From Deltaproteobacteria bacterium (GTDB lineage Bacteria; Desulfobacterota; BSN033; WVXP01), in NCBI GenBank assembly GCA_019308905.1, contig JAFDHF010000028.1, positions 1 to 45,744 of the forward strand: a DNA stretch of 45,744 nucleotides, read 5' to 3'. The position numbers were made by a program, and so were the translations under genes. Under the pieces are notes generated by a model. That model was given only the letters and a program-made list of their open reading frames with translations. It was not told the DNA's origin and did no database searches. Shown piece by piece: positions 32,008 to 40,411 of this stretch. Positions within the stretch are counted from its first letter, which is position 1. Each line of letters starts with the position of its first letter.

Positions 32008-33138
32008 CTAGATTATCAATGTTGCCACGTCCGTAGCGTACCGCTCCAGGGTCTCTTCCCTGACATGGACGCCCAACCCCTTCCCTGTCAGAGGAGGGGC
32101 CTCCCCGTTCTTCCCGAACCTGATGTCCTCCTCGACGACGTCTTCCTGGAGGGCCCAGGTACCGAAGGAGCCTTCGAGATAGAGGAGATCGGGAAGCCAG
32201 CCAGCAAGGTGGCGGCCGGCAGCCGAAAGTATCCCCGTCTCACCGACCTGACAGCCGAGTTGGACTCTCAATCCTCCCTGCCTGCCGATATCCGCGACTG
32301 CCTGGGAGGCGAGAAGCCCGCCGCACTTGGAGATCCTCACGTTGAAAGCATGGCACGCCTTCATTTCGCAGAGTTTCCGAGCATCCTCGATGGAACAGAC
32401 CGATTCATCTGCGATAATCAGGGCTCCAGATGCAGCCGTTACCTTCTTGAGGCCCTCAAAGTCCTCTTTTGCCACAGGCTGTTCGATCGCTCGTATCTTG
32501 TACCTTCTTAATTTGTCGATATTTCTTAAGGCCTCGTCCTGTGTCCAGGCCCCGTTCGCATCGACACGAAGGTCAAGATCGGTGCCAAGCACGGCAAAAA
32601 TCCTCTCAAAGACCGCAAAATCAACGGGATTCCCCACCTTGAGCTTGATCGTCCTCATCTCGTGCTCTCGCACAAGGGAGAGAAAAGGATCGAGTCTGTC
32701 AGGAGGAAGCAGGGGGATGACCGCGCTGTAAGGAGGGGGTTGGTTCCACTCAAACCCGAAGATACCCTCCAATGAACAGTCCCAACACCTGCTCGATAGA
32801 TCAAGCAGTGCAAGTTCCAGAGCGCAGAAAGCCGCGGGATTTCTCTTCCACAGGGAACCGGCGGCCCAGTCGGAAAGGCACCTCTTCACGTCTCTAATAT
32901 CGGAAAACGTCCGCGGGGAGAGCACATCGGCCAGGCTTCGTTCCATTACCTCGAAGGCAGACTGCGCCCCCTCGCCCGTCACGTAGCTCCTTGGGACGCC
33001 CTCACCGTATCCGGTCAAACCCTCAGACTGGAGTCTGACAACAATATTGTCCGTGTAGCTGCGGGAAGCCGCGTAGTGGTTGTATGATTGAACCAGGGGA
33101 AGCCTTAACAGATAGACGGTCGCCCTCTCGATCTTCAC
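32008..33138 (-). CDS. Mandelate racemase/muconate-lactonizing-type enzyme (enolase superfamily)
   Basis: This 376-residue protein has the enolase-superfamily layout: an N-terminal capping domain, then a barrel with the KxK pair Lys165/Lys167 (IKLKVG), metal ligands Asp193 (RVDANGAW), Glu219 (IEQPV) and Asp244 (IADES), and the opposite-face Lys271 (RISKCGG). The second lysine pair indicates the muconate-lactonizing subgroup: cycloisomerase, o-succinylbenzoate synthase or dipeptide epimerase. The distal GCQVGETGILSAAGRHLA and LEGSFG are also typical. The exact substrate is not certain. Its first 116 bases lie inside the 3' end of the acyltransferase gene in another frame, and the ATG at 33138 gives the proper N-terminus (MKIERATVYLLRLPL), so the overlap is real. 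Confidence 0.88.
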   Translation of the reverse strand: MKIERATVYLLRLPLVQSYNHYAASRSYTDNIVVRLQSEGLTGYGEGVPRSYVTGEGAQSAFEVMERSLADVLSPRTFSDIRDVKRCLSDWAAGSLWKRNPAAFCALELALLDLSSRCWDCSLEGIFGFEWNQPPPYSAVIPLLPPDRLDPFLSLVREHEMRTIKLKVGNPVDFAVFERIFAVLGTDLDLRVDANGAWTQDEALRNIDKLRRYKIRAIEQPVAKEDFEGLKKVTAASGALIIADESVCSIEDARKLCEMKACHAFNVRISKCGGLLASQAVADIGRQGGLRVQLGCQVGETGILSAAGRHLAGWLPDLLYLEGSFGTWALQEDVVEEDIRFGKNGEAPPLTGKGLGVHVREETLERYATDVATLII

Positions 33139-34057
33139 CTGTCACTCCCTCTCGACCCGATACTTTCATTCGTTGGAAATTCTTCCAAATGTACCATTGG
33201 TCGGGATGGGTGTAAACAAGCCTCTCGAATTTTTTCAGTACAGCTTCTGCCAATCCGTCCGGCATGGCCCCACCTGGCTGCCGGAGATTTTCGATCTCTG
33301 CAACGTAGCGCCCCTTCTCTTCCCTCCGTACGTATCCGAAAACAACAGGCGCTCCCGACCTCCTTTGCAAGATCGTCAGGATCCGGTCCACTTGGAAGGA
33401 TGTCCCAAAAAGAGGAATCGATCTGCCGGGATAGGGTTTCCAACATTCCACCTCGTCACACTCGGTAATTAGGACTCTCCCCTCCTTGAGCGCACAGAGG
33501 GCCGAAAAGAAACTGTTTGGTTCACTGGCATCGATAATCCTCGCCCCCACCTTTGCAGCCTGCTCCCTACACTTTTCCCTGAGTCTCCGGGTCTTGAACT
33601 TTGCGATAATAGCAACTGGATATCCGAGAAGGGTCAAGAAGCCCGGGAGAAACTCTACAGCACCGAAATGGGCTGTTACTAGGATGACCCCTTTCCTTTT
33701 CAAAAAGAACCGATCCAGATGCCTCCTACCGGAGATACGGATTTTCTTTTTGAAGTAATCTTGCCACTGGCGATCGGTGGTACAGGCGAGGAAGAGCTTC
33801 TCAAAATAATGACGAAAAATCCCTTTCAGTGTAGCCCAAAAAAGGCCGTCGAGTTCTCGGCTGCTGCGGCTCTTCCCAAAAACCTCATGGATGTTTTTCC
33901 TTACGATTCTTCTATCTTCCCGATTCAACAGAAAATACAGCATCGTCACAAGCCATAGGAAATAGAAAGAAACCATCCACGGTAAAACCTTGACAAGGGC
34001 CATGAACACACGGGATTGCAAGAACCGGCTGAGATTGTGTCTCCTTATCCCCCTCAT
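33023..34057 (-). CDS. LpxL/HtrB-type lysophospholipid acyltransferase
   Basis: This 344-residue protein is a membrane acyltransferase of the lipid A late-acylation group. After an N-terminal hydrophobic segment at about 20-45, the HX4E catalytic motif is His130-X4-Glu135 in TAHFGAVEF, and YPGRSIPLFG at about 220 fits the acyl-binding part. It should transfer an acyl chain from acyl-ACP or acyl-CoA to a lysolipid or lipid A precursor at the inner membrane. GGGAGG with eight-base spacing supports the ATG at 34057; an upstream TTG at 34144 would add 29 poorly supported residues. The last 38 residues are read through the start of the enolase-superfamily gene and lie past the conserved fold, so may be a non-functional tail. 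Confidence 0.85.
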   Translation of the reverse strand: MRGIRRHNLSRFLQSRVFMALVKVLPWMVSFYFLWLVTMLYFLLNREDRRIVRKNIHEVFGKSRSSRELDGLFWATLKGIFRHYFEKLFLACTTDRQWQDYFKKKIRISGRRHLDRFFLKRKGVILVTAHFGAVEFLPGFLTLLGYPVAIIAKFKTRRLREKCREQAAKVGARIIDASEPNSFFSALCALKEGRVLITECDEVECWKPYPGRSIPLFGTSFQVDRILTILQRRSGAPVVFGYVRREEKGRYVAEIENLRQPGGAMPDGLAEAVLKKFERLVYTHPDQWYIWKNFQRMKVSGREGVTGEDREGDRLSVKASPGSIIQPLRGFPQLHGQYCCQTPV

Positions 34058-34554
34058 CCCCCATACCTCCCGGAAAAGCCGAACACGATGCAAAGCTATG
34101 TGATAGAGTTCACTCCTTTCCTCGTCCAACCCTCCGCCATACAAACCAAAAATCTTTTTACAATAAACAAAAGTGCCTAGTCAAGAAAAAAAACACTTAA
34201 CAACTTAATGCTTGCACACGTGGTTGGCCAAACAACAAACAGCGCGTTCTCTAAAACATTGATAAGACGAGTAGACGATTTCGAGCAAAACCAAAAAATT
34301 GCTCAAGCAAGACCAATTATTAAGCAAAAAGCGTACCGAAGGCGTCCCATTCCATATGCCATTGATGTGAAAGACCTATTTCACGTCGATCCCTGGGAGG
34401 CTTACTAGCAAAATGGTAGGAAAATGGAGAGATACTATATCATTGTGATAGACTGGCCTTGAGAGGCGTCTTTGGGGCAGACCGTGAAACGATTCTCCAC
34501 ACCGAACCGCCGGGCATGGAATCGGCCCTCCCATCCCAGGCCCGTGGGGAGAAT
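34058..34554. other. AT-rich intergenic region
   Basis: About 500 bases between the acyltransferase and the third NtrC-type gene are clearly poorer in G+C than the surroundings, especially 34140-34440. There is a run of eight A at about 34184-34191. The longest plus-strand frame (34208-34408, 66 residues) lacks a ribosome site, so I do not call it a gene. I see no certain promoter. Confidence 0.5.
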
Positions 34555-35922
34555 CTAGCCGTAGATGCCGTATGCTTTGAGCTTCCTGTAAAGCGTGGCT
34601 TCTCCGATTCCCAGAATCTCGGCAGCCCTTTTTCGGTGGCTCCCGCTTTTGATGAGCGCGTTCTGAATTGCCGCTTTCTCATAGGCAGCCAGCGTGTCGT
34701 CTGAAGGCGGAACCACACAGCTCGAGGAATGCTCCGAGTGGGAAGAGAAAACGGGGGGAAGGTCCCCGGGGAGGATCACCTCTCCCCGTCCCAGAGAGAC
34801 CGCCCGACGGATCACGTTTTCCAGTTCCCGGATATTCCCGGGCCAGTCGGACTTCTCCAGGCAGGAAAGGGCCTCTTCCGATATTCCCTTTACGGGTGAG
34901 TACTCTGTGGCAAAGCGCTCCAGGAAATATCTCACCAGGAGGGGAATATCCTCTTTTCTTTCTCTTAGGGGCGGCAGGTCGATCGTCACCACGTTGAGCC
35001 TATAATAGAGGTCATCTCGAAACGTACCCCTGCCGACTTCCTCGGCAAGATTTCGGTTGGTACTTGCCACGATCCGGGTGTCCACGCTATAGCTTCTGGT
35101 CCCTCCAACAGGGCGTACTTCCCTCTCCTGAATAGTCCTCAAGAGCTTGGCCTGAACCGCCGGGGACAACTCGCTCACCTCGTCGAGAAAGAGGGTCCCC
35201 TTGTGGGCGGATCGAAACAGACCGGGATTGGAGACGTGGGCTCCTGTAAAAGCACCCTTGACATGTCCGAAAAGCTCGCTTTCCATAACGGTTTGGCTTA
35301 TGGCAGCACAGTCGACGGCTACGAAATTCTTCTTGGACCGAGAACTGTGAAAGTGGATTGCACGGGCCACCAGCTCCTTCCCGGTTCCCGTCTCCCCCTG
35401 AATCAAAACCGTCGTATCCATGGGGCCAACCCGGCCGATAGTCTCCTTCACCTTCAGAAGCGCCTTGGAGTTACCCACCAAACTGTCAAAGCCAAACCGA
35501 AATATCGCTCTGGCTCTGAGCCTGCGGTTTTCTTCGCTGAGTTCCCAGATGTGGCGGAGTTGGCCTATTCGAGCACGTAGTCCCTCAGGAGAGAAGGGTT
35601 TTTCCAGGAAATCAAGAGCTCCAAGCTTTATCGCCTTCACAGCTTCCCTGACCCCCCCATGTCCGGTCAGCATTATGACCATGAGGTCCGAGTCATGCTC
35701 TTTCATCTCTTGCAGAAGCGTCAGGCCGTCCATGCCGGGCATTTTGAAATCGATCAGCGCCGCGTGTATGCGGGTCCTCCTCTGGATCGCCAGAGCCTCC
35801 TCCCCATTACGAGCCGTGTGGATATGGTAGCCCTCATCTACGAAGATATCCCTAAGCAGAGAGAGCACCATTGCCTCATCATCGACGAGCAGCAGAGAGA
35901 ATCCCGTCTTATCGGCACCCAT
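34555..35922 (-). CDS. NtrC-family sigma-54-dependent response regulator
   Basis: This 455-residue protein has a receiver with Asp58 (LIDFKMPG), an AAA+ domain with a GETGTGKE Walker A at about 176-183, a canonical GAFTGA loop at 223-228, and a Fis-type DNA-binding end (GSHRKRAAEILGIGEATLYRKL). It is the only one of the three regulators in the window with an unaltered GAFTGA loop. The ATG at 35922 has AGGA upstream and is preferred over a TTG 36 bases earlier. No histidine kinase is adjacent; a lone receiver protein lies on the other strand. An intrinsic-terminator-like hairpin stands 63 bases before the start, so leader attenuation is possible. Confidence 0.93.
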   Translation of the reverse strand: MGADKTGFSLLLVDDEAMVLSLLRDIFVDEGYHIHTARNGEEALAIQRRTRIHAALIDFKMPGMDGLTLLQEMKEHDSDLMVIMLTGHGGVREAVKAIKLGALDFLEKPFSPEGLRARIGQLRHIWELSEENRRLRARAIFRFGFDSLVGNSKALLKVKETIGRVGPMDTTVLIQGETGTGKELVARAIHFHSSRSKKNFVAVDCAAISQTVMESELFGHVKGAFTGAHVSNPGLFRSAHKGTLFLDEVSELSPAVQAKLLRTIQEREVRPVGGTRSYSVDTRIVASTNRNLAEEVGRGTFRDDLYYRLNVVTIDLPPLRERKEDIPLLVRYFLERFATEYSPVKGISEEALSCLEKSDWPGNIRELENVIRRAVSLGRGEVILPGDLPPVFSSHSEHSSSCVVPPSDDTLAAYEKAAIQNALIKSGSHRKRAAEILGIGEATLYRKLKAYGIYG

Positions 35923-36340
35923 ACTTCCTATACTGCCACAAGACCTGTTGGTTTTCAAGGAACAACTATCATTCTGATAGGGTGAAAAAAAAAGGCAGAG
36001 CCCCCGCTCTGCCGACGTAAGGAGATAAATGTTTCTTTACTGATTAGTATATACCCGAAGAGAATTAAAAATCCATTAAAGGGAGATTAAACTTTTTTAA
36101 CCTTCCATCGGGTGGCGACACCTCCTTGAGTAAAACCCGATCAGGGTTCCATGGTTGCGACCTCGCCCCCTTCCCTCAGGCTGCAATCAGAAATCTCTCT
36201 TTCCACCGATAGGGAGCTCGATCAAGGGCGAGCTTGACACGGCAGAGGTCGGATGTTAAGTTGAAGCCAACAGAACAGGGGCCGAAACCAAAGTGGGTTC
36301 TTGTGATCCACCGGCTTAACCCTGTGAGGGGCGGACGGTG
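35923..36340. other. Intergenic region between divergent regulator genes
   Basis: This 418-base stretch holds the terminator-like hairpin at 35985-36013, a minus-strand TATACT at 36051-36046 that could be the -10 for the NtrC-type gene, and on the plus strand TTGACA at 36234-36239 with TAAGTT 17 bases on (36257-36262) for the receiver gene. AAGGAGG is also present on the minus strand near 36125-36131. No further gene is seen. Confidence 0.45.
35985..36013 (-). terminator. Intrinsic terminator facing the NtrC-type gene
   Basis: On the minus strand the arms 36013-36006 and 36001-35994 form a perfect 8-bp stem (GGCAGAGC and GCTCTGCC) with a four-base loop, followed by nine T. It should stop minus-strand RNA coming from the right, 63 bases before the ATG of the NtrC-type regulator. 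It is either the end of a short upstream RNA or of antisense read-through, or an attenuator in that gene's leader. Confidence 0.7.
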
Positions 36341-36706
36341 ATGGCTAAGAAAACCATCCTCGTTGTAGACGACGATGAGGATCAGCGACTTCTCTGCCAG
36401 GAGGTGCTCGGTGACGAAGGTTACGAGATCATGGTGGCCAGGGACGGTAAGGAAGCCCTTGAAAGGGTTGAACACAGGATTCCGGACTTGGTGGTACTCG
36501 ACATCGTGATGCCGGAAATGGACGGCATGGAGGCGATGACCAGGATACTCCGCAAGCACAAGAAGATCCCGGTGATCCTGAATACCAGTTACTCCAGGTT
36601 CCGTGAAGATTTCCTGACCGGAGCAGCCGATGCGTACGTGGTCAAATCCTCGGATCTCACCGAATTGAAAAAGAAGATAAGAGAACTTATTTCTTCCTCT
36701 CCGTAA
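36341..36706 (+). CDS. Single-domain response regulator (CheY-like receiver)
   Basis: This 121-residue protein is a receiver only: acidic pocket VVDDDED at 8-14, phospho-acceptor Asp54 in VVLDIVMPE, and a C-terminal helix rich in lysine. The expected switch Thr/Ser sits at about Thr82 (NTSYS) and the usual lysine at about 104 (VVKSS). With no output domain it should act by protein-protein contact, as CheY or Spo0F do. The ATG at 36341 has GAGGGG upstream and overlaps an in-frame GTG three bases earlier. A weak promoter lies at 36234-36262. It converges with mpl, 24 bases away. Confidence 0.9.
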   Translation: MAKKTILVVDDDEDQRLLCQEVLGDEGYEIMVARDGKEALERVEHRIPDLVVLDIVMPEMDGMEAMTRILRKHKKIPVILNTSYSRFREDFLTGAADAYVVKSSDLTELKKKIRELISSSP

Positions 36707-36730
36707 GCAGGCCTCTCTCATCAGCCTTCC

Positions 36731-38161
36731 TCAGTGGATATCTCCCCTATGGTCCTGTTGTTTGAGGGTGCTGACAAGTTTGTCCGTAAGACCTCCGAAT
36801 CCGCCGTTGCTCATGACTACAACGAGTTCCCCTTGCCGGACACTGTCAGAGAGAAAAGCCACGATTTCGTCGACCTCGGGCATATACCACGCTCTTTGAG
36901 TGAGATTCACCTCGATATCCCTGGCGAGTCTTGCCGGGTCGAGTCGATGAACCGGGTCGATACGGTCTTTCCTGTATACTTCCCCAATGAGAACCCCGCG
37001 TGCCCCCCGGAACGCCTCTGCCAACTCCCTCTGGAAAAGATTGCGGCGGGTCGTGTTGGTCCGCGGCTCGAATACGGCCCACAGGGGACGTCCCGGATAG
37101 TGGGCCTTAAGAGCCGATATGGTTCTGGCAATGGCTGTGGGATGATGCGCAAAGTCGTCGAAGACGGTCACACCCCGGAAGGTTCCCCTCTTCTCCATTC
37201 GGCGCCGAACCCCCTTGAATGTCCCGAATCCCCTCTGTATTTCTTGACTCGTGAGGCCCAGCCTGTGGCATACGATATAGACGGCCGCTGCGTTGAGGGC
37301 ATTGTGTTCGCCCATCACGGGGAGATACAGTCGACTGTTCAAACGCCCCTTGTGGAGTAAGGAGAAGGCAATCCCCTCCCCTTCTGGTCTGAACTCGGCA
37401 ATCCGCCATGTCACATTCTCTCCCAGACCGAACCATTCAACAGGACAGAAGGTTCGTTTCAGAGCCCTCCTGACCGCGCTCTCGTCACCGTTGGCAACCA
37501 CCAGTCCTTTCCGGGGAATCAGCTGCTGCGCACTTGCAAAGACCGTCTCGATTTCGTGGATGTTCCTGTAGATGTCTGCATGGTCGAATTCGATGTTGGT
37601 TATGATCATCACATCAGGCCGATAATGGAGAAACTTGGGCCTCTTGTCGAAAAAGCATGTGTCATACTCGTCACCTTCGAGAACCACTTCACTCCCCTCT
37701 GTCCGTCTTATCGGCCTGGCGAAGTTGAGTGGTATGCCGCCGACGAAAAAGGATGGGCTTCTCCCGCTCGATTCGAGGACCCAGGCCAGGAGAGAGGACG
37801 ATGTGGTCTTGCCGTGAGTTCCTGTCACCACGAGGGACCGCTTTGCCCGGATGAGCTCCTTTCTCAGCAGTTCCGGCAGCGAAACATACGGGATCTTCAG
37901 ATCGAGGACCGCTTCGATCTCCGGGTTTCCTCTTGACAGGGAATTACCTATGACCACGAGATCAGGCCTGGGCACCAGGTTCGACGGATCAAAGCCGATG
38001 GCAAAGCCTATGCCCTCTCCCTCTAGATAGGTGCTCATGGGTGGGTAGACCCCCGTATCCGAGCCTGTCACCCGATATCCTTTCGCCTTCATCAGCACGG
38101 CGCCCGCAGCCATGCCGGTTCCGCAGATTCCTATGAAATGAATGTGATTTTGTGACTTCAT
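36731..38161 (-). CDS. mpl: UDP-N-acetylmuramate:L-alanyl-gamma-D-glutamyl-meso-diaminopimelate ligase Mpl
   Basis: This 476-residue Mur-ligase-family protein has the N-terminal nucleotide-sugar loop GICGTGMAAGA, the ATP loop GTHGKTT at about 114-120, and the recycling-specific EGDEYDTCFFDKRPKFLHY and TNIEFDHADIY segments that separate Mpl from MurC. Mpl attaches a recovered tripeptide to UDP-MurNAc, returning peptidoglycan fragments to synthesis in the cytoplasm. Length fits the family. The ATG at 38161 overlaps the stop of the LD-carboxypeptidase gene (ATGA). LdcA trims tetrapeptide to tripeptide, the substrate Mpl needs, so the two form a recycling pair. A diaminopimelate peptidoglycan is implied. 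Confidence 0.9.
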   Translation of the reverse strand: MKSQNHIHFIGICGTGMAAGAVLMKAKGYRVTGSDTGVYPPMSTYLEGEGIGFAIGFDPSNLVPRPDLVVIGNSLSRGNPEIEAVLDLKIPYVSLPELLRKELIRAKRSLVVTGTHGKTTSSSLLAWVLESSGRSPSFFVGGIPLNFARPIRRTEGSEVVLEGDEYDTCFFDKRPKFLHYRPDVMIITNIEFDHADIYRNIHEIETVFASAQQLIPRKGLVVANGDESAVRRALKRTFCPVEWFGLGENVTWRIAEFRPEGEGIAFSLLHKGRLNSRLYLPVMGEHNALNAAAVYIVCHRLGLTSQEIQRGFGTFKGVRRRMEKRGTFRGVTVFDDFAHHPTAIARTISALKAHYPGRPLWAVFEPRTNTTRRNLFQRELAEAFRGARGVLIGEVYRKDRIDPVHRLDPARLARDIEVNLTQRAWYMPEVDEIVAFLSDSVRQGELVVVMSNGGFGGLTDKLVSTLKQQDHRGDIH

Positions 38162-39087
38162 CGGATAGATAACCCACTCTCCTTGAAAATGAGACGGCCT
38201 CGGCCTCCGTCCAGGAAGACGCGGACTCCAAGTGGAATCGTGAGGTTCATCGCACCATGGCCTGACGGGAACCCAGACAATATGGGGATGTCCTGATGGC
38301 GGAACAACTCGAGGACTACGGATTCCAGGTTTGTCCCCTCTTTATCGTTGCAACCCACCATCTCGCCGAGAACCAAGCCCTCGATCTGATCGAGTTTTCC
38401 CGCCTGTCTCATATGTGTCAACATCCTATCGATTCGATAGGGCGGTTCGTTCACGTCCTCCACAAAGAGAATACTGCCCCTGAGGTCGGGTTCATAAGCC
38501 GTCCCGATGGTGCTCACCAAAATGGAGAGGCAGCCACCCTTGATTCTCCCCTGTCCGGTGCCAGGCTTCAACACCCTGCAGACCGGAGTTTCACTCGGAA
38601 GTCCCAGGCGGAGTGTCTCCTTCAGGCTTGCCCGGGTTCTCTTTGCATCCCCATCGAAGAACTGGCGGGTTGCCACGTTGGGTCCATGGAAGGGGATCAG
38701 GCCGCACTCTTCCAGAAGATAGACCAACAGAGCCGTGATGTCACTGGATCCCACCAGTATCTTGGGGTTGCTCCGAATCACGCCGGGATCGAGCAAAGGG
38801 ATGACCCGTTGCGACCCGTATCCGCCACGGGCACAAAACACCGCGCGGATGTCCGGGTCAGAAAAGTACGCCATCAGCTCGTCGGCTCTCTCAACGTCTT
38901 CCCCGGCCAGATAGCGGTTTCGTCGAAAGGGGGGTGGAGAGGCCTTTACTCTAAAACCCATTGCTCGGAGACTCGAAACGGCCCTCTCAAGAAAACCCCT
39001 CCCCTCTTCCCTGAGGCAGCCTGCGGGGGCTGCAATCGCCACCGCGTCTCCGGGGACCAGGGCCGGCGCCTTGATAAGATCTTCCAC
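38158..39087 (-). CDS. ldcA: LD-carboxypeptidase LdcA (peptidase family S66)
   Basis: This 309-residue serine peptidase has the S66 triad: Ser115 in VGSSDIT, Glu210 in FVEDVNEPPYR and His277 in GFPSGHG. It removes the terminal D-alanine from recycled cytoplasmic muramyl tetrapeptide. GAGGAATATGCC before the GTG at 39087 sets the start; the frame is open a further 51 codons, but those residues are not family-like and would overlap the divergent PilT-like leader. It is the first gene of the pair with mpl. No signal peptide is seen, in keeping with cytoplasmic LdcA. Confidence 0.88.
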   Translation of the reverse strand: MEDLIKAPALVPGDAVAIAAPAGCLREEGRGFLERAVSSLRAMGFRVKASPPPFRRNRYLAGEDVERADELMAYFSDPDIRAVFCARGGYGSQRVIPLLDPGVIRSNPKILVGSSDITALLVYLLEECGLIPFHGPNVATRQFFDGDAKRTRASLKETLRLGLPSETPVCRVLKPGTGQGRIKGGCLSILVSTIGTAYEPDLRGSILFVEDVNEPPYRIDRMLTHMRQAGKLDQIEGLVLGEMVGCNDKEGTNLESVVLELFRHQDIPILSGFPSGHGAMNLTIPLGVRVFLDGGRGRLIFKESGLSIR

Positions 39088-39265
39088 GGCATATTCCTCG
39101 TCGGGTAAGGGGGTTGGACTAAGTGTAATGCAAAAGCAAGGCCGCGGGCAAGAAAAGGACACCTGCGGACCTCCGAAAGTGCTTAAGAAAATAATACAAT
39201 TTGCCGATAAACTCATTCGGATAGAGGGCTCATCCATCATCTCAGGTTACCAGGGAGGGTACCAC

Positions 39266-40375
39266 ATGTCACAGGGAAAGCAGACCTCAGATGCCGGGCG
39301 TGAATTAATCGAAAAGGTCCTGGCCGGGGCTTACAAATATCCTGTCTCAGACATCCATTTCAAGGTGGGCGAACCCCCGTTCTATCGGATCTTCGGGGAG
39401 CTGAAGAGGTTGGGGTCGACCCCCTTATCCCTTGGAGACCTCCACACGATCGCCAAGACTCTCCGGTCTGATTTCGATGAAATCCACCGCCAAAACAACT
39501 GGAAGCAGTTTGACTGTTCTGTTGCGCCTCAGAATCTGGGAAGGTTCAGGGTGAGTTTTTTCAAACAGAAGAATACTCCTGCCATTGTGCTTCGTGTAAT
39601 TCCAAAAGAGGTACCAAGCTTCACGCAGTTACGCCTTCCACTTGTCATCAAGAGGATCGCCGGGTTCGAACGGGGGCTGCTTCTCGTAACCGGGGCCACC
39701 GGTATGGGCAAATCCACCACCATCGCCTCTATTCTCGATTTTATCAACAAGAACTGGTGCAAACACATTCTCACCATTGAAGACCCCATAGAGTTCGTCA
39801 TCGAAAGTGACAAGAGCAGCATCTCACAGCGGGAAGTCGGCAGGGACGTTGAGGACTATCACAGCGGGCTTTGGGCCGCCATGCGCCAGGATCCAGACAT
39901 AATCTTCATCGGCGAGATCAGGAACTCTCAAACCATGGACGTCGCCATCCAGGCGGCAGAAACCGGCCATTTCGTTCTCAGCACGGTTCATACTCCGGAC
40001 GTGACGCGGACTATCAGCCGGGTCATAGGCCTATTCCCCTCCGAAGAGCAACACATGATCCGTTCAAGATTCGCGGAGAACCTCAAGGCCATCGTCTCAC
40101 AGAATCTTCTACCCCGGCAGGACCATTCCGGTCGTGTTCTGGCCACCGAAATCCTGGTCAATAACTACTCGATCCAGGAGTGCATCCGGGATCCAGACAG
40201 CACCCCCCAGGATCTGTTGAGGCACATTGAAAACGGCATGGATGAGTATCAGATGCAGACCTTTGAATATGATCTGGTCAGCCTTCTAAGAGAAGGGCTC
40301 ATCACCCTGGACGTGGCAAAAACTGCTTCCCGAAGCCCGTCGGACTTCGTCAAGGGCCTCGATCTGACGCGGTGA
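39266..40375 (+). CDS. PilT/PilU-like type IV pilus retraction ATPase
   Basis: This 369-residue secretion ATPase has Walker A GATGMGKST at 143-151, the Asp box IEDPIEF at about 171-177, Walker B DPDIIFIGEIR at about 209-219 and the His box ETGHFVLSTVHT at about 232-243. The order and length are those of PilT. The Walker A differs from the usual GPTGSGKST, and the PilT C-terminal AIRNLIREGK element is replaced by IQECIRDPDS, so it may be a PilU-type or divergent paralogue. AGGGAGGG precedes the ATG at 39266; an earlier in-frame start at 39071 has no support. No other pilus gene is near. It would act at the cytoplasmic face of a pilus machine. Confidence 0.87.
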   Translation: MSQGKQTSDAGRELIEKVLAGAYKYPVSDIHFKVGEPPFYRIFGELKRLGSTPLSLGDLHTIAKTLRSDFDEIHRQNNWKQFDCSVAPQNLGRFRVSFFKQKNTPAIVLRVIPKEVPSFTQLRLPLVIKRIAGFERGLLLVTGATGMGKSTTIASILDFINKNWCKHILTIEDPIEFVIESDKSSISQREVGRDVEDYHSGLWAAMRQDPDIIFIGEIRNSQTMDVAIQAAETGHFVLSTVHTPDVTRTISRVIGLFPSEEQHMIRSRFAENLKAIVSQNLLPRQDHSGRVLATEILVNNYSIQECIRDPDSTPQDLLRHIENGMDEYQMQTFEYDLVSLLREGLITLDVAKTASRSPSDFVKGLDLTR

Positions 40376-40411
40376 GCCGGGAGAGCTTGGAACCGCGGGA
40401 AGCCCCGAGGC

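Noticed and set aside
34208-34408. A 66-codon plus-strand frame in the AT-rich spacer
   Set aside because: No Shine-Dalgarno sequence and no recognisable family; left unannotated.
38296-39108. A 270-codon plus-strand frame
   Set aside because: Antisense to ldcA, whose catalytic triad is intact.
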